A stretch of 64,000 bases of DNA. Source: Nitrospirales bacterium LBB_01. Its GTDB lineage: Bacteria > Nitrospirota > Thermodesulfovibrionia > Thermodesulfovibrionales > Magnetobacteriaceae. The notes below the pieces were generated by a model. That model did no database searches, was not told where the DNA came from, and worked only from the letters and a program-made list of their open reading frames with translations. This document shows, in pieces, positions 27,949 through 35,964 of the stretch. Location: contig CP049016.1 in assembly GCA_004376055.2 (NCBI GenBank), positions 2,542,001 to 2,606,000 on the forward strand, read 5' to 3'. Position 1 is the stretch's first letter. The number at the start of each line of letters is the position of its first letter. A program made the translations under genes and the position numbers.

Positions 27949-28408
27949 TTTTATTAAATGTAGCAGGGGTGAACTTATCAAACTAAATATCTTCATTGCG
28001 CTTATTTTTTCTTTTTTGACGTTATTTGGTTGTAAAGAAAAACAGAAATTTTTACTGGCTACTCTGACTAATGGCGTTTTAGAAATAAATGAGGGGTATA
28101 TCAAAGAGAAAACTCCCCTTTTTTACGCTTATAACGACAATGGAAAAACTATAAAGTTTTTTATAGTCAGAGTAAATGGCAAGGTGCGCTCCTACTTTGA
28201 CGTTTGCAACTCCTGCAAGATTAAAAATCTTGGATACCGAACTTATGAAGCAGGAATTGAGTGCCGTGCCTGCTCAATCACAATACCCTACGAAGAACTT
28301 GAAACAGGAATTGGCAGCTGCTACCCATTCCACCTTAAAGGAGAGGAAAAGGACGGCAAATATACTATCTCAAAAGAAGAAATACTCCGACTAAAAGAAT
28401 ATCTGTAA
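27935..28408 (+). CDS. DUF2318-like metal/Fe-S-binding lipoprotein
   Basis: This protein of about 157 residues has an N-terminal signal ending in the lipobox TLFGC, so it should be a lipoprotein. The mature domain matches the DUF2318 pattern: FFIVRVNGKVRSYFDVCNSC, then GIECRACSITIP and GIGSCYP, giving five to six cysteines for a metal site. Such domains occur next to polyferredoxins and iron-uptake genes. The likely start is TTG at 27935, overlapping tonB by 14 bases with a weak ribosome site; no good ATG exists in frame before the signal. It closes the TonB/polyferredoxin operon. Confidence 0.75.
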   Translation: MKTDDFIKCSRGELIKLNIFIALIFSFLTLFGCKEKQKFLLATLTNGVLEINEGYIKEKTPLFYAYNDNGKTIKFFIVRVNGKVRSYFDVCNSCKIKNLGYRTYEAGIECRACSITIPYEELETGIGSCYPFHLKGEEKDGKYTISKEEILRLKEYL

Positions 28409-28526
28409 GATTGACAAGTTTAGTATAAAACTTATAAACTCCAGCAACAGTTTGTACAGAGGCCTCAGTTGTTTCATATTACGATATATGGTGGCAGCTG
28501 AGAATGAAAAAATATGGGGGGTATTT

Positions 28527-29213
28527 ATGAAAAAGTTTTTGTTTTGTCTACTGGTAGTCACATTATTGTCGTTATCGTTTGGAATACTTGCCGCAACTGC
28601 AGAAGAAGCTATAGCATACAAACCTCCAAAGCTTGGAAAGCCAACTGTACGTGTTGGGGCAGGGACGCGGAGTATTGATGCCGATGTTTTATTGGCTCTT
28701 GTACCGGAACATGCGGGTTTAACCACAAAAGCACAGCCAGCCGTTTGCTGGTATATGTCCAAACCTGGAAAGGCAAAATTAGAAATTGCAGCACTTGCAT
28801 CTGAGGCAGCAGGCCCTCTGTTAGACAAAGAGATTGCAAAACCAGACAAGGGTGGAATTTACTGCGCTAAGTTGAAACACTACGGGGTCAGCCTTGAAAA
28901 GGGGGCACAATATAAGTGGATGATATCGGCAGTTGATGAGAAGGGGCAGATTTTAAAAAGCATGGCTGGTGGTGGCAATATAGTTGTAACTGAACCATCA
29001 GATGAGTTTCTAAAGAAAGTATCCACTGCAAAGGATACACAAGTACCCTCTATAAATGCCAGCGAGGGATATTGGTATGATGCACTGGAAAGTATTTCAG
29101 ATTTAATAACAAAACACCCTAAAGACATGAATTTACGGGGTATCAGAGCATCTCTCTTACACCAGGTTGGACTGGAACAAGCAGCTGATTTTGATAAAAA
29201 AGCTTCAGAATGA
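28527..29213 (+). CDS. DUF928-like exported protein
   Basis: This 228-residue protein has a signal peptide (FLFCLLVVTLLSLSFGILAAT). A beta-rich domain follows that resembles DUF928: it has RVGAGTR, LALVPEHAGLTTKAQPAVCWYM, then YGVSLEKGAQYKWMIS, and ends with a helical segment containing YWYDALESISDLITKHP. DUF928 proteins are known mainly from cyanobacteria and some Gram-negatives, often near CHASE2 or TPR-CHAT genes; function is unknown. The ATG at 28527 is chosen because GGGGGG precedes it and the signal peptide begins there, although the frame is open from 28452. It appears to be a single-gene unit. Confidence 0.7.
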   Translation: MKKFLFCLLVVTLLSLSFGILAATAEEAIAYKPPKLGKPTVRVGAGTRSIDADVLLALVPEHAGLTTKAQPAVCWYMSKPGKAKLEIAALASEAAGPLLDKEIAKPDKGGIYCAKLKHYGVSLEKGAQYKWMISAVDEKGQILKSMAGGGNIVVTEPSDEFLKKVSTAKDTQVPSINASEGYWYDALESISDLITKHPKDMNLRGIRASLLHQVGLEQAADFDKKASE

Positions 29214-29265
29214 AAAAGAACCAAAATAAATTTAAAATTATTTTTTAAAAACGTATATTTTTTAC

Positions 29266-29294
29266 TTGACATTTCCAAAATTGTGTGCTACGAT
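29266..29294 (+). promoter_or_regulatory. Sigma-70 promoter of NlpC/P60 gene with structured leader
   Basis: TTGACA (29266-29271) and TACGAT (29289-29294) have a 17-base spacer. A GTGC...GCAC dyad (29285-29300) overlaps the -10. The ~105-nt leader contains CCTCTGA paired with TCAGAGG, a candidate hairpin; it does not match a riboswitch class I know. Confidence 0.55.
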
Positions 29295-29403
29295 ACGCAC
29301 GTGCTCAGCTTAAGCCTCTGATGTAAGCTTTGGGAGTTGCTTCAGAGGTAGTAAAAATCTAATTTTAGATTTGATATTATAGCTTTTTAATAAGGAATTT
29401 AAT

Positions 29404-30213
29404 ATGGAAAAGATGATGATAAGACTTTTCGTTCTGAGCGTACTTTTTGTATTTCTGTACGGATGCGCAGAACATCAGGTAAACAAAGGAGATTTTCACT
29501 ATGCTGATGGGAAATCGTGGAAAGATGACGAACTAAAAACAAAATTGCTCGACAGCAAAATACAAAACGACTCTGCAACGGATGAATTCTCCTCCGCCAA
29601 TACTGCCGATCACTACTATAACAGACTCACAACTGAACCAGAAGAGGACGTTCATGTCTCAAAAAGGGCAGTGCTTGAGGTCAATGTCCCTAAGGTGTCG
29701 CTCCATTACCTTGGGCTGCGTTACAGACGCGGTTCAGACCCTGACAGATCCCCGTATTCCGACTGTTCTCATCTTGTATGTGCTATAACGAAAAGAAGCC
29801 TGACCGATTCCGGCTACACTTTTATGCCTAATTATATCCCGTCTCAGTCAATTCAAGCCAATTACACCTTTACGATACAGAAAGAAGATGTCAGACCCGG
29901 AGATCTTGTCTTCTTTAAGAAAGCAATCTATGCTAAACAACGTAAAGGTAAAGGAAAGAAGTATTCCAAAGCAAAACATCCAGCCGGTTCAAGAATATAC
30001 CACGTTGCAATAGTCACTAAAGTCAAAGGCGACACAATATACTTTACACACGCCTCATCCGACTACGGGGTTGTAGAGACTTCTACCGACTCCAGAGACT
30101 GGCAGTCTTATTGGGGAAAACATTTTCATTCCTTCGGCAGATGGCGCCAGGATGTTTTTGCAAAAACCGATAATATTGCTAAGCACGGCGAAAGCTCTGC
30201 AAATATAAATTGA
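29404..30213 (+). CDS. NlpC/P60 family lipoprotein peptidase
   Basis: This 269-residue protein has a signal peptide ending in the lipobox LYGC (lipid-attached Cys21). The C-terminal NlpC/P60 domain has catalytic Cys121 (YSDCSHLV), His200 (RIYHVAIV) and a third polar residue His216 (YFTHASS), with PGDLVFF between them. These enzymes cleave peptidoglycan stem peptides or related amide bonds. A lysine-rich insertion (AKQRKGKGKKYSKAKH) lies between the two catalytic halves and is longer than usual. It would act at the outer membrane's periplasmic face. It is expressed from its own promoter at 29266. Confidence 0.87.
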   Translation: MEKMMIRLFVLSVLFVFLYGCAEHQVNKGDFHYADGKSWKDDELKTKLLDSKIQNDSATDEFSSANTADHYYNRLTTEPEEDVHVSKRAVLEVNVPKVSLHYLGLRYRRGSDPDRSPYSDCSHLVCAITKRSLTDSGYTFMPNYIPSQSIQANYTFTIQKEDVRPGDLVFFKKAIYAKQRKGKGKKYSKAKHPAGSRIYHVAIVTKVKGDTIYFTHASSDYGVVETSTDSRDWQSYWGKHFHSFGRWRQDVFAKTDNIAKHGESSANIN

Positions 30214-30256
30214 AAAGCGGCATAAGTGCATTAAGTGGTTTTCTTTTTAATTGGAT

Positions 30257-30293
30257 ACCTGACGACTTGTATAATTTAAACAAACTGTCAGGT
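30257..30293 (+). promoter_or_regulatory. Possible promoter with flanking dyad ahead of membrane paralog 3
   Basis: TATAAT at 30270-30275 is flanked by ACCTGAC (30257-30263) and GTCAGGT (30287-30293), a perfect 7-base inverted repeat. There is no good -35 box. The arrangement could be an operator over a promoter or a coincidence. Confidence 0.35.
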
Positions 30294-30335
30294 TCATCGT
30301 TTTAGAGCCATAAGCAGCTTACAACGATTTAAATT

Positions 30336-32513
30336 ATGAACAGTGCTTTTGTAAAAAACATACTATTTGCAACAGTAGTCGTCTTCTTAGCCTTTATTTA
30401 TGTAGGAGTTAGCCGGAGTTATCCTTTTTATTTCATCTGGGACATGGACCATTCGGTTACTGTGGATTTGCTTTTTTTGCAGAGCGGTCGTTTGCCAAGC
30501 AACTTGACGCATCCTGGGTATGGTTTGAAGTTTCTGCTGTTTTTTATACAAAAAATCGGTTATCTTACCGGCGCCATTTCTGTAAGTGATTTATCCAGTC
30601 TGAATTTTTCCCTGAATCCGATTATATGTATAGCAGAATTAACAGATTTCAATCGTCTGGTATCTCCGTTTTTAGCCCTTTCCATCGTGGTTTTTTTGTG
30701 GGCGTCACTTGAGGTTTATTTTAAGCCTGATTTTAAACTTAGTATTTTTATGCTGCTTTTTTTGGGTCTTGAGGAGTCGCTCATTTACCACAGCAGTATG
30801 ATAAGAAGCGAGCTTTACAGTGTTTTTTATATATGTGCTGAGGTGTTTTTTGTATTGCTTGCAGCTAAGACTCAAAAGCGAAGTGTAAAAACCATTAGCC
30901 TGATAATTGCTGGAATGCTCTCAGGGCTTGCATTTCTAACAAAAGTACAGGCATTTGTATTAACTGCTTTTCTCCTCCCATTGCTCACATGTCTTGTATT
31001 ATATGCCAGCGAATCTGGGGAAAATGATACCGCACATCAGAGGATGCCGCTTTGGTTGTTTATCGTTAGTGTTTTTAATACAGTTACTATGGGAATATTA
31101 CTTTTTAACGCCTATAATTTCATCATGCCTGATGAGCTTACACTTCTATTCACAGGTGTGTATGGGTTTACCAAATTTTCGCTCTCATTTACAGTAATGC
31201 TGGGGAGTTTATTTATTTTTACTACAGTTGTGTATTTTGTGAAAAAATTTTATGGAAATATCGGGAAAACTGTTGTGTTTGTAAATCTCATGATACTTGG
31301 ATTTATTTTGTCTGTGTTTTCACATTATCTACTTCTAAAAAGCACATCGTCGTGTTATGTGTATCTTTTAGCTGATCTTAAGGCAGTGTTTTTTAATCCT
31401 TTATATACAGGGACAGGAGGTTTTATGAGCTATTTTGATAAAACCTCGCACCAATTTATGTATAATCCAACTCTTTTTATTACTAATTTGCTGTTAATTG
31501 CTTTTTTGATTTCAGGGTACTTTCTAAAACTGATACGAGCGTTATGGATAGAAATTGTAATACTTACAGCAGTCTGCTTTTTTTGCTTTCTGAACATTTT
31601 TATTGGCACACGTTTTATTTTAAGAGATGTTCTATGGGCAGAGATTTTTACTAATTTTTTAAGCCTTTTTATTTTTCTTTTTATAATGTTGAGGCTTGTA
31701 AAATTTAGGAGGGTGTTTTCAACTGCGTTTATCGGTCTTTTTATTTTTTTGTTTTATATAAACGCTCTGCACTCAAAGGAAATGCCTATAAGAATTAATG
31801 CCAACTATAACACCTATGGATGGAAAATCCTTCTTACGCAAGTATATTGTAATAGTCCGTATGAGTACTATTTCAGTGAACCAATGGTAAACAGCTACAG
31901 GATGAACCTAACCGAGGATGCTCTTAGGGAGGCTGCTAAAAGCACAGAAAATTATAAGCGGAAAAAATATGCGGCTGCTTTTGTATTTCCAGGAGTTAAT
32001 CTAAACTTGCGGCATATCGGCTATGTAGCTAAAACCAGACCAGTATGGACAGATTTACTCTATGTGAGAATTGCCGATTTCCCCGACATACTAAAAGACG
32101 CAATGGTAATAGATGTTTTAAGTGCATTAGGGGATAAAAATGCCACGCTGCCCTTCTATTTTGACCCTCAGTCAGTCACCTCAACTGATAAGGAGTTATT
32201 TTACCAATCAGAGAATCAGGATAAGCTCAGAAAGGGGAAAAAGAGCGGAGTTTTGCCTGTTCTAACACGACAGGATTTAGATATCTATTTATTTGTAGAT
32301 AAAGCAGATTTCCAAAAACTTACTAAGACAGCTGACGCTAAACCTTTAACAATTAAACTTTTTGCTCAAAACGCTTACTATGAATACAGCGGCATTAAAA
32401 TTGACAAATATACCGAACTAGAGCTTAATAAATTTACCAAGAGATATTTTTTTGTTATTAAAAACAATTACCATAATTTTTACTGTATTCCCTCAAACAG
32501 GGCAGATTACTAA
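30336..32513 (+). CDS. Polytopic membrane protein, putative GT-C glycosyltransferase (paralog 3 of 3)
   Basis: This 725-residue relative of the pair at 4111-8494 shares SYPFYFIWDMDHS with Asp36/Asp38, LPSNLTHPGYGLKFLLFF, the block FLTKVQAF, and the C-terminal pattern GVLPVLTRQDLDIYLFV through KRYFFVI. It is clearly more divergent than the other two are from each other. It sits at the head of a second glycan block with methyltransferases and GT2/GT-C genes, which supports a role in glycan assembly. The N-terminus from this ATG is a natural length reference for the uncertain start of paralog 1. Enzymatic function remains inferred. Confidence 0.75.
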   Translation: MNSAFVKNILFATVVVFLAFIYVGVSRSYPFYFIWDMDHSVTVDLLFLQSGRLPSNLTHPGYGLKFLLFFIQKIGYLTGAISVSDLSSLNFSLNPIICIAELTDFNRLVSPFLALSIVVFLWASLEVYFKPDFKLSIFMLLFLGLEESLIYHSSMIRSELYSVFYICAEVFFVLLAAKTQKRSVKTISLIIAGMLSGLAFLTKVQAFVLTAFLLPLLTCLVLYASESGENDTAHQRMPLWLFIVSVFNTVTMGILLFNAYNFIMPDELTLLFTGVYGFTKFSLSFTVMLGSLFIFTTVVYFVKKFYGNIGKTVVFVNLMILGFILSVFSHYLLLKSTSSCYVYLLADLKAVFFNPLYTGTGGFMSYFDKTSHQFMYNPTLFITNLLLIAFLISGYFLKLIRALWIEIVILTAVCFFCFLNIFIGTRFILRDVLWAEIFTNFLSLFIFLFIMLRLVKFRRVFSTAFIGLFIFLFYINALHSKEMPIRINANYNTYGWKILLTQVYCNSPYEYYFSEPMVNSYRMNLTEDALREAAKSTENYKRKKYAAAFVFPGVNLNLRHIGYVAKTRPVWTDLLYVRIADFPDILKDAMVIDVLSALGDKNATLPFYFDPQSVTSTDKELFYQSENQDKLRKGKKSGVLPVLTRQDLDIYLFVDKADFQKLTKTADAKPLTIKLFAQNAYYEYSGIKIDKYTELELNKFTKRYFFVIKNNYHNFYCIPSNRADY

Positions 32514-32566
32514 AAAGTTTTACCCTTGTTTCCATTCTCCACATTTGCTATACTTAAGAGACCGCA

Positions 32567-33295
32567 ATGTCAGAACTAAGTGCAAAAGACAAGGTTTTTT
32601 ATGATGAGCTCTGGAAAGAGTGGGATGACATGCATTATCACTCTCCGGCTCCGCGGATAAGACGCGAGAGAATTATCTCTATGCTTAAAAAAGCCCCGTT
32701 TAAATCCTTGCTGGATGTTGGCTGTGGAAACGGTGAGTTTTTAAAAGAAGTAAGAGATAATATACGTAATATATCGCTTGCCGGAGCTGATATTTCTCAG
32801 CTTGCTATAGAGAGTAACTGCAAGAGATTTAACGATATGAGGTTTTATCAGCTTAACCTAAATGAGGAGACACTGCCGGAGAAATTTGACGTTGTAACCA
32901 GCATGGAGGTCATAGAACACTGCAGCGATTATACAGAGTCCATAAAAAGATTGTCAGAGATGACAAGAGGACGGCTCATTATCACAGTTCCATGCGGCCC
33001 TGTGTTTCCGATAGACCGTATTGTTGGGCACACTAAGCATTTCACCGTTAAAGAAATCCAACACGCAATTGAAAAAGCCGGCTTAAGGGTCATCAGTATT
33101 CAGCGTTGGGGATTTCCGTTTTTTAACCTCTATAAGCACGCTATCAACGTTTCTCCTGAGAAAACGATGGAATCGTTTATGTCTGAAAAGCCCTATACAT
33201 GGAAACATAAGCTGCTTTCCCATGCTGTTCACGCAGCGTTTAAACTCTGTCTGCCGCAGGGAGGGTATCAGTTGTTTGCCGAGGCTCATCGATAA
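32567..33295 (+). CDS. Class I SAM-dependent methyltransferase
   Basis: This 242-residue protein has motif I SLLDVGCGNGEFLKEV, an acidic residue in LAGADIS, and the post-motif region DVVTSMEVIEHC. The block GHTKHFTVKEIQHAIEKAG is typical of methyltransferases in polysaccharide clusters. The substrate is unknown. A promoter-like TTGTTT (32526) and TATACT (32549) with a 17-base spacer would start transcription near 32561, leaving only about six bases before the ATG. It follows the third membrane paralog by 53 bases and precedes a dead toxin-antitoxin pair. Confidence 0.85.
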   Translation: MSELSAKDKVFYDELWKEWDDMHYHSPAPRIRRERIISMLKKAPFKSLLDVGCGNGEFLKEVRDNIRNISLAGADISQLAIESNCKRFNDMRFYQLNLNEETLPEKFDVVTSMEVIEHCSDYTESIKRLSEMTRGRLIITVPCGPVFPIDRIVGHTKHFTVKEIQHAIEKAGLRVISIQRWGFPFFNLYKHAINVSPEKTMESFMSEKPYTWKHKLLSHAVHAAFKLCLPQGGYQLFAEAHR

Positions 33296-33395
33296 CCGTT
33301 TAAGAGATAAACATAGTGGAATCCCAAATTCTTAAGATAATCATCTGTCAAAACGTGATTGGTTGTAATCACGAGAAGTAATAAGGAGATGCGAT

Positions 33396-33581
33396 ATGGA
33401 CAATGTAAAGGATATAATGACAAAAATTATTCAGCAACAGCCTGATGACACATCATATGACGAAATAATGCGTGAGCTTGCATTTGAGAGAATGATTGAG
33501 CGAGGCTTAGATGATACACGCAAGGGTAGAGTGGTCGGCAATGAAGAGATGGAGCACCGCATCCGTTCATGGCAAGGATAA
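33396..33581 (+). CDS. Antitoxin-like small protein (ParD type, partner inactivated)
   Basis: This 61-residue acidic protein (DNVKDIMTKIIQQQPDDTSYDEIMRELAFERMIERGLDD in outline) lacks a large DNA-binding domain but has the helical pattern of short ParD/RHH-type or addiction-module antitoxins. The evidence for the call is mainly the next frame, a recognisable ParE/RelE-type toxin that overlaps its last 13 bases. AAGGAGATG lies before the ATG. Since the toxin is broken, this antitoxin is probably an orphan and may decay or act on other toxins. Confidence 0.6.
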   Translation: MDNVKDIMTKIIQQQPDDTSYDEIMRELAFERMIERGLDDTRKGRVVGNEEMEHRIRSWQG

Positions 33582-33744
33582 GATGGACAGCGGAAGCTGA
33601 AAAATGGATGAGAGAGATTTATAGCTATATTGCACAGGATAATTAAGGAGCGGCACAAAGGGTTATTACTGGGATTTATAATAAAGTGCAAATTCTGAAA
33701 GATTATTTTGAAATCGGTCATAAATACAGGTTGGAGTTAGCTCC
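33569..33744 (+). pseudogene. Broken ParE/RelE-type toxin
   Basis: From ATG 33569, the frame reads MARIRWTAEAEKWMREIYSY then IAQDN, then TAA at 33638-33640, then continues in the same frame as GAAQRVITGIYNKVQILKDY followed by FEIGHKYR. This is the familiar ParE pattern split by a single nonsense codon. The 3' end runs into an inverted-repeat element at 33735, which removes the C-terminus. The gene is therefore doubly inactivated. Confidence 0.8.
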
Positions 33745-33904
33745 GCAAACAAAAAAATGGATTCCTGCTTTCGCAGGAATGACAAGAAAAAAAGGAGTGA
33801 CAAAAAAAAGAAATGGCCCCCTTTGTCATTCCCGCCTACGAGCGGGAATCCAGTCTTTTTAACTGTATCATTTGCTGACTGAAAAAAATTTACAGGAGTT
33901 AACT
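33735..33904. mobile_element. MITE-like element, copy 1 (terminal repeats AGTTAGCTCC/GGAGTTAACT)
   Basis: This 170-bp element is bounded by AGTTAGCTCC (33735-33744) and GGAGTTAACT (33895-33904), inverted with one mismatch. Internal inverted arms TGGATTCCTGCTTTCGCAGG and CGGGAATCCA surround GTCATTC/GAATGAC motifs. A second copy lies at 49683-49833 with nearly the same sequence. No coding capacity is visible. Confidence 0.8.
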
Positions 33905-34009
33905 CAATAAGCATTTACTTAATAATTCTATCATAATACTAGTTCAAATGTCTTTTCCCTTGATTTTTTGGAATCGTTAAGCTTATAATGTGTGTGCGGA
34001 AAGTAAGAC

Positions 34010-34714
34010 ATGAACGAGACTCATAATGATTTCTACAAGCGATGGAATGCTCTTGCTAAACCATATTTTGGATTTCAATTAAGACAATTTAGCGGTTTTG
34101 TAGGTAAGCGTGTTGGCGATATAGGCTGTGGCTACGGTAACTTTACTGACCTGTTACAAGACAGAGACCTGTATGTCGGAGTTGACAGCAATTTAGAGTT
34201 TATCAAAGAGTTAAAATTAAAGTACATGGATAGGTCTAACATAAAATTCCTCCACCATGACATAGCAGATGAGGCTGCGGTTAATGAGTTAAGAGCGCTT
34301 GAGCTGGATACTGTAATGTGTCTGAATCTTCTTGAACATGTTGAAAATGACGATGAGGTCATAGAAAACATTTGTGCCGTGCTTCCTAAAGGCGGAACAA
34401 TATGTATTTTAGTGCCGGCGTTTCAGTTTCTTTTTGGCACGCTTGATACTTTTGGATTTCACTATAGAAGATATACAAAAGGCTCTCTCAAGAAAATACT
34501 TTCAAATCAGCCGCTTGAAATACTCAAGATGCACTATTTCAATTTCCCGGGGGCTTTAGGCTGGTTTATAAAGGGGCGAATTCTTAGACACAGCACGCAT
34601 ACCAACGATAACTTTTACATGATGAACGCTCTTATACCTTTGGTAGAAAAAATAGAAGGACTCATAAAACCCCCTGTGGGACAGTCACTGGTCGCAATTG
34701 CGAGGCGCACGTGA
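34010..34714 (+). CDS. Class I SAM-dependent methyltransferase
   Basis: This 234-residue protein has motif I RVGDIGCGYGNFTDLL, an acidic residue in YVGVDSN, and VMCLNLLEHVENDD after it. The C-terminal half has FHYRRYTKGSLKKIL, matching the methyltransferase at 16018-16728. The substrate is unknown; a sugar or lipid-linked intermediate is likely from its direct coupling to a GT2 gene, whose GTG start overlaps its stop by four bases. A TATAAT at 33984-33989 with TTGATT at 33960 (18-base spacer) and GGAAAG ahead of the ATG provide likely signals. Confidence 0.87.
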   Translation: MNETHNDFYKRWNALAKPYFGFQLRQFSGFVGKRVGDIGCGYGNFTDLLQDRDLYVGVDSNLEFIKELKLKYMDRSNIKFLHHDIADEAAVNELRALELDTVMCLNLLEHVENDDEVIENICAVLPKGGTICILVPAFQFLFGTLDTFGFHYRRYTKGSLKKILSNQPLEILKMHYFNFPGALGWFIKGRILRHSTHTNDNFYMMNALIPLVEKIEGLIKPPVGQSLVAIARRT

Positions 34715-35904
34715 ACGCTCCAGTAGAGCTTACAATACTAATGCCATGTCTAAACGAGGCAGAGACTCTGGGAATCTGTGTGGAAAAAGCTGTAGGATTT
34801 CTAAAAAGAACGGGAATTACAGGCGAGGTTCTGGTTTCAGATAACGGCAGCACGGATGGTTCTAAGGAGATAGCCATAAGTCATGGAGCTACAGTAGTTG
34901 ATGTAAAAGAGCGCGGCTACGGGGCAGCTCTTATGGGCGGTATTGCAGCGGCAAACGGAAAATACGTGATAATGGGCGATTGTGACGACAGTTACGATTT
35001 TACGAATCTGGAGCCATTTGTTGAAAAGCTTCGTGAGGGCTACGAACTGGTGATGGGTAACAGGTTCAAGGGTGGAATAAAAAAAGGCGCCATGCCTCCG
35101 CTTCACAGATACTTCGGGAATCCGTTTCTTAGCGGCATAGGACGGTTGTTTTTCAGAAGTCCTGTCAGAGATTTCCAATGCGGCCTCCGCGGTTTTAACA
35201 AAGAATCCATAGAAAAGATAAATCTTCAAACACCGGGGATGGAGTTTGCTAGCGAAATGGTTGTCAAGGCGACACTGTTTAAGCTTAAACTCACTGAGGT
35301 GCCGACAACTCTTTCCCCTGATGGCAGATCACGGGCGCCGCATCTGAGGAGTTTTCGCGACGGCTGGCGTTATCTCAGATTTCTGCTGATTTTTAGCCCC
35401 AGGTGGCTTTTTTTGTACCCGGGAATCATTATGATTTTTCTTGGCACACTCTTAAACGCACTGATTATGCGCGGGCCAATGCCGTTTTTTGGCGCCTATC
35501 TTGATATACACACCATGCTTTACGCATCAGCCGCCATTGTCATAGGTGTGCAGTCTGTTGTTTTTGCGCTATTTTCTAAAGTATTTGCAATTAATTCTAA
35601 GCTTGTTCCAGATAACGATCGTTTTATAGAAATTGTTAAATCCTTCACGCTTGAAAAAGGCATAATGTTTGGGATGTTTTTCACTTTAATAGGGCTTACA
35701 AGCTCTGTGTATGCAGTTGCGCTTTGGAGCAGGACGGACTTCGGACGATTAGACGCCGCCATGATGATGCGTATAACTATACCTGCCGTAACCACTCTCA
35801 CTGTAGGCATTCTGATTATCATTTCAAGTTTTTACCTGAGTATTCTTGGACTAAAATCCGATATAGAAAGGCAGCAGTCACTTAAGAAAAGGACAAAACA
35901 GTGA
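34711..35904 (+). CDS. GT2 polyprenyl-phosphate glycosyltransferase with four membrane helices
   Basis: This 397-residue protein begins LTILMPCLNEAET, with the GT-A motifs VLVSDNGSTDGS and MGDCDDSYDF, the acceptor block FQCGLRGFNKES, and the typical GRSRAPHLRSFRDGWRYLRF element. It then has four C-terminal helices. This layout matches dolichol-phosphate-sugar synthase-like enzymes that make a lipid-linked sugar donor. The start is GTG at 34711, overlapping the methyltransferase stop (GTGA). The donor product may serve the GT-C-like genes at 35965 and 30336 (inference). Confidence 0.87.
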   Translation: MNAPVELTILMPCLNEAETLGICVEKAVGFLKRTGITGEVLVSDNGSTDGSKEIAISHGATVVDVKERGYGAALMGGIAAANGKYVIMGDCDDSYDFTNLEPFVEKLREGYELVMGNRFKGGIKKGAMPPLHRYFGNPFLSGIGRLFFRSPVRDFQCGLRGFNKESIEKINLQTPGMEFASEMVVKATLFKLKLTEVPTTLSPDGRSRAPHLRSFRDGWRYLRFLLIFSPRWLFLYPGIIMIFLGTLLNALIMRGPMPFFGAYLDIHTMLYASAAIVIGVQSVVFALFSKVFAINSKLVPDNDRFIEIVKSFTLEKGIMFGMFFTLIGLTSSVYAVALWSRTDFGRLDAAMMMRITIPAVTTLTVGILIIISSFYLSILGLKSDIERQQSLKKRTKQ

Positions 35905-35964
35905 TAGTGCATTGTTTTGGATAATTTTCAGTTTTGATTTAGTACGACATTAAGATTCATCCCA

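Noticed and set aside
29300-29400. Cyclic-di-GMP or cyclic-di-AMP riboswitch before the NlpC/P60 gene
   Set aside because: The core conserved bases of those classes that I know are not present; only a generic hairpin is seen.
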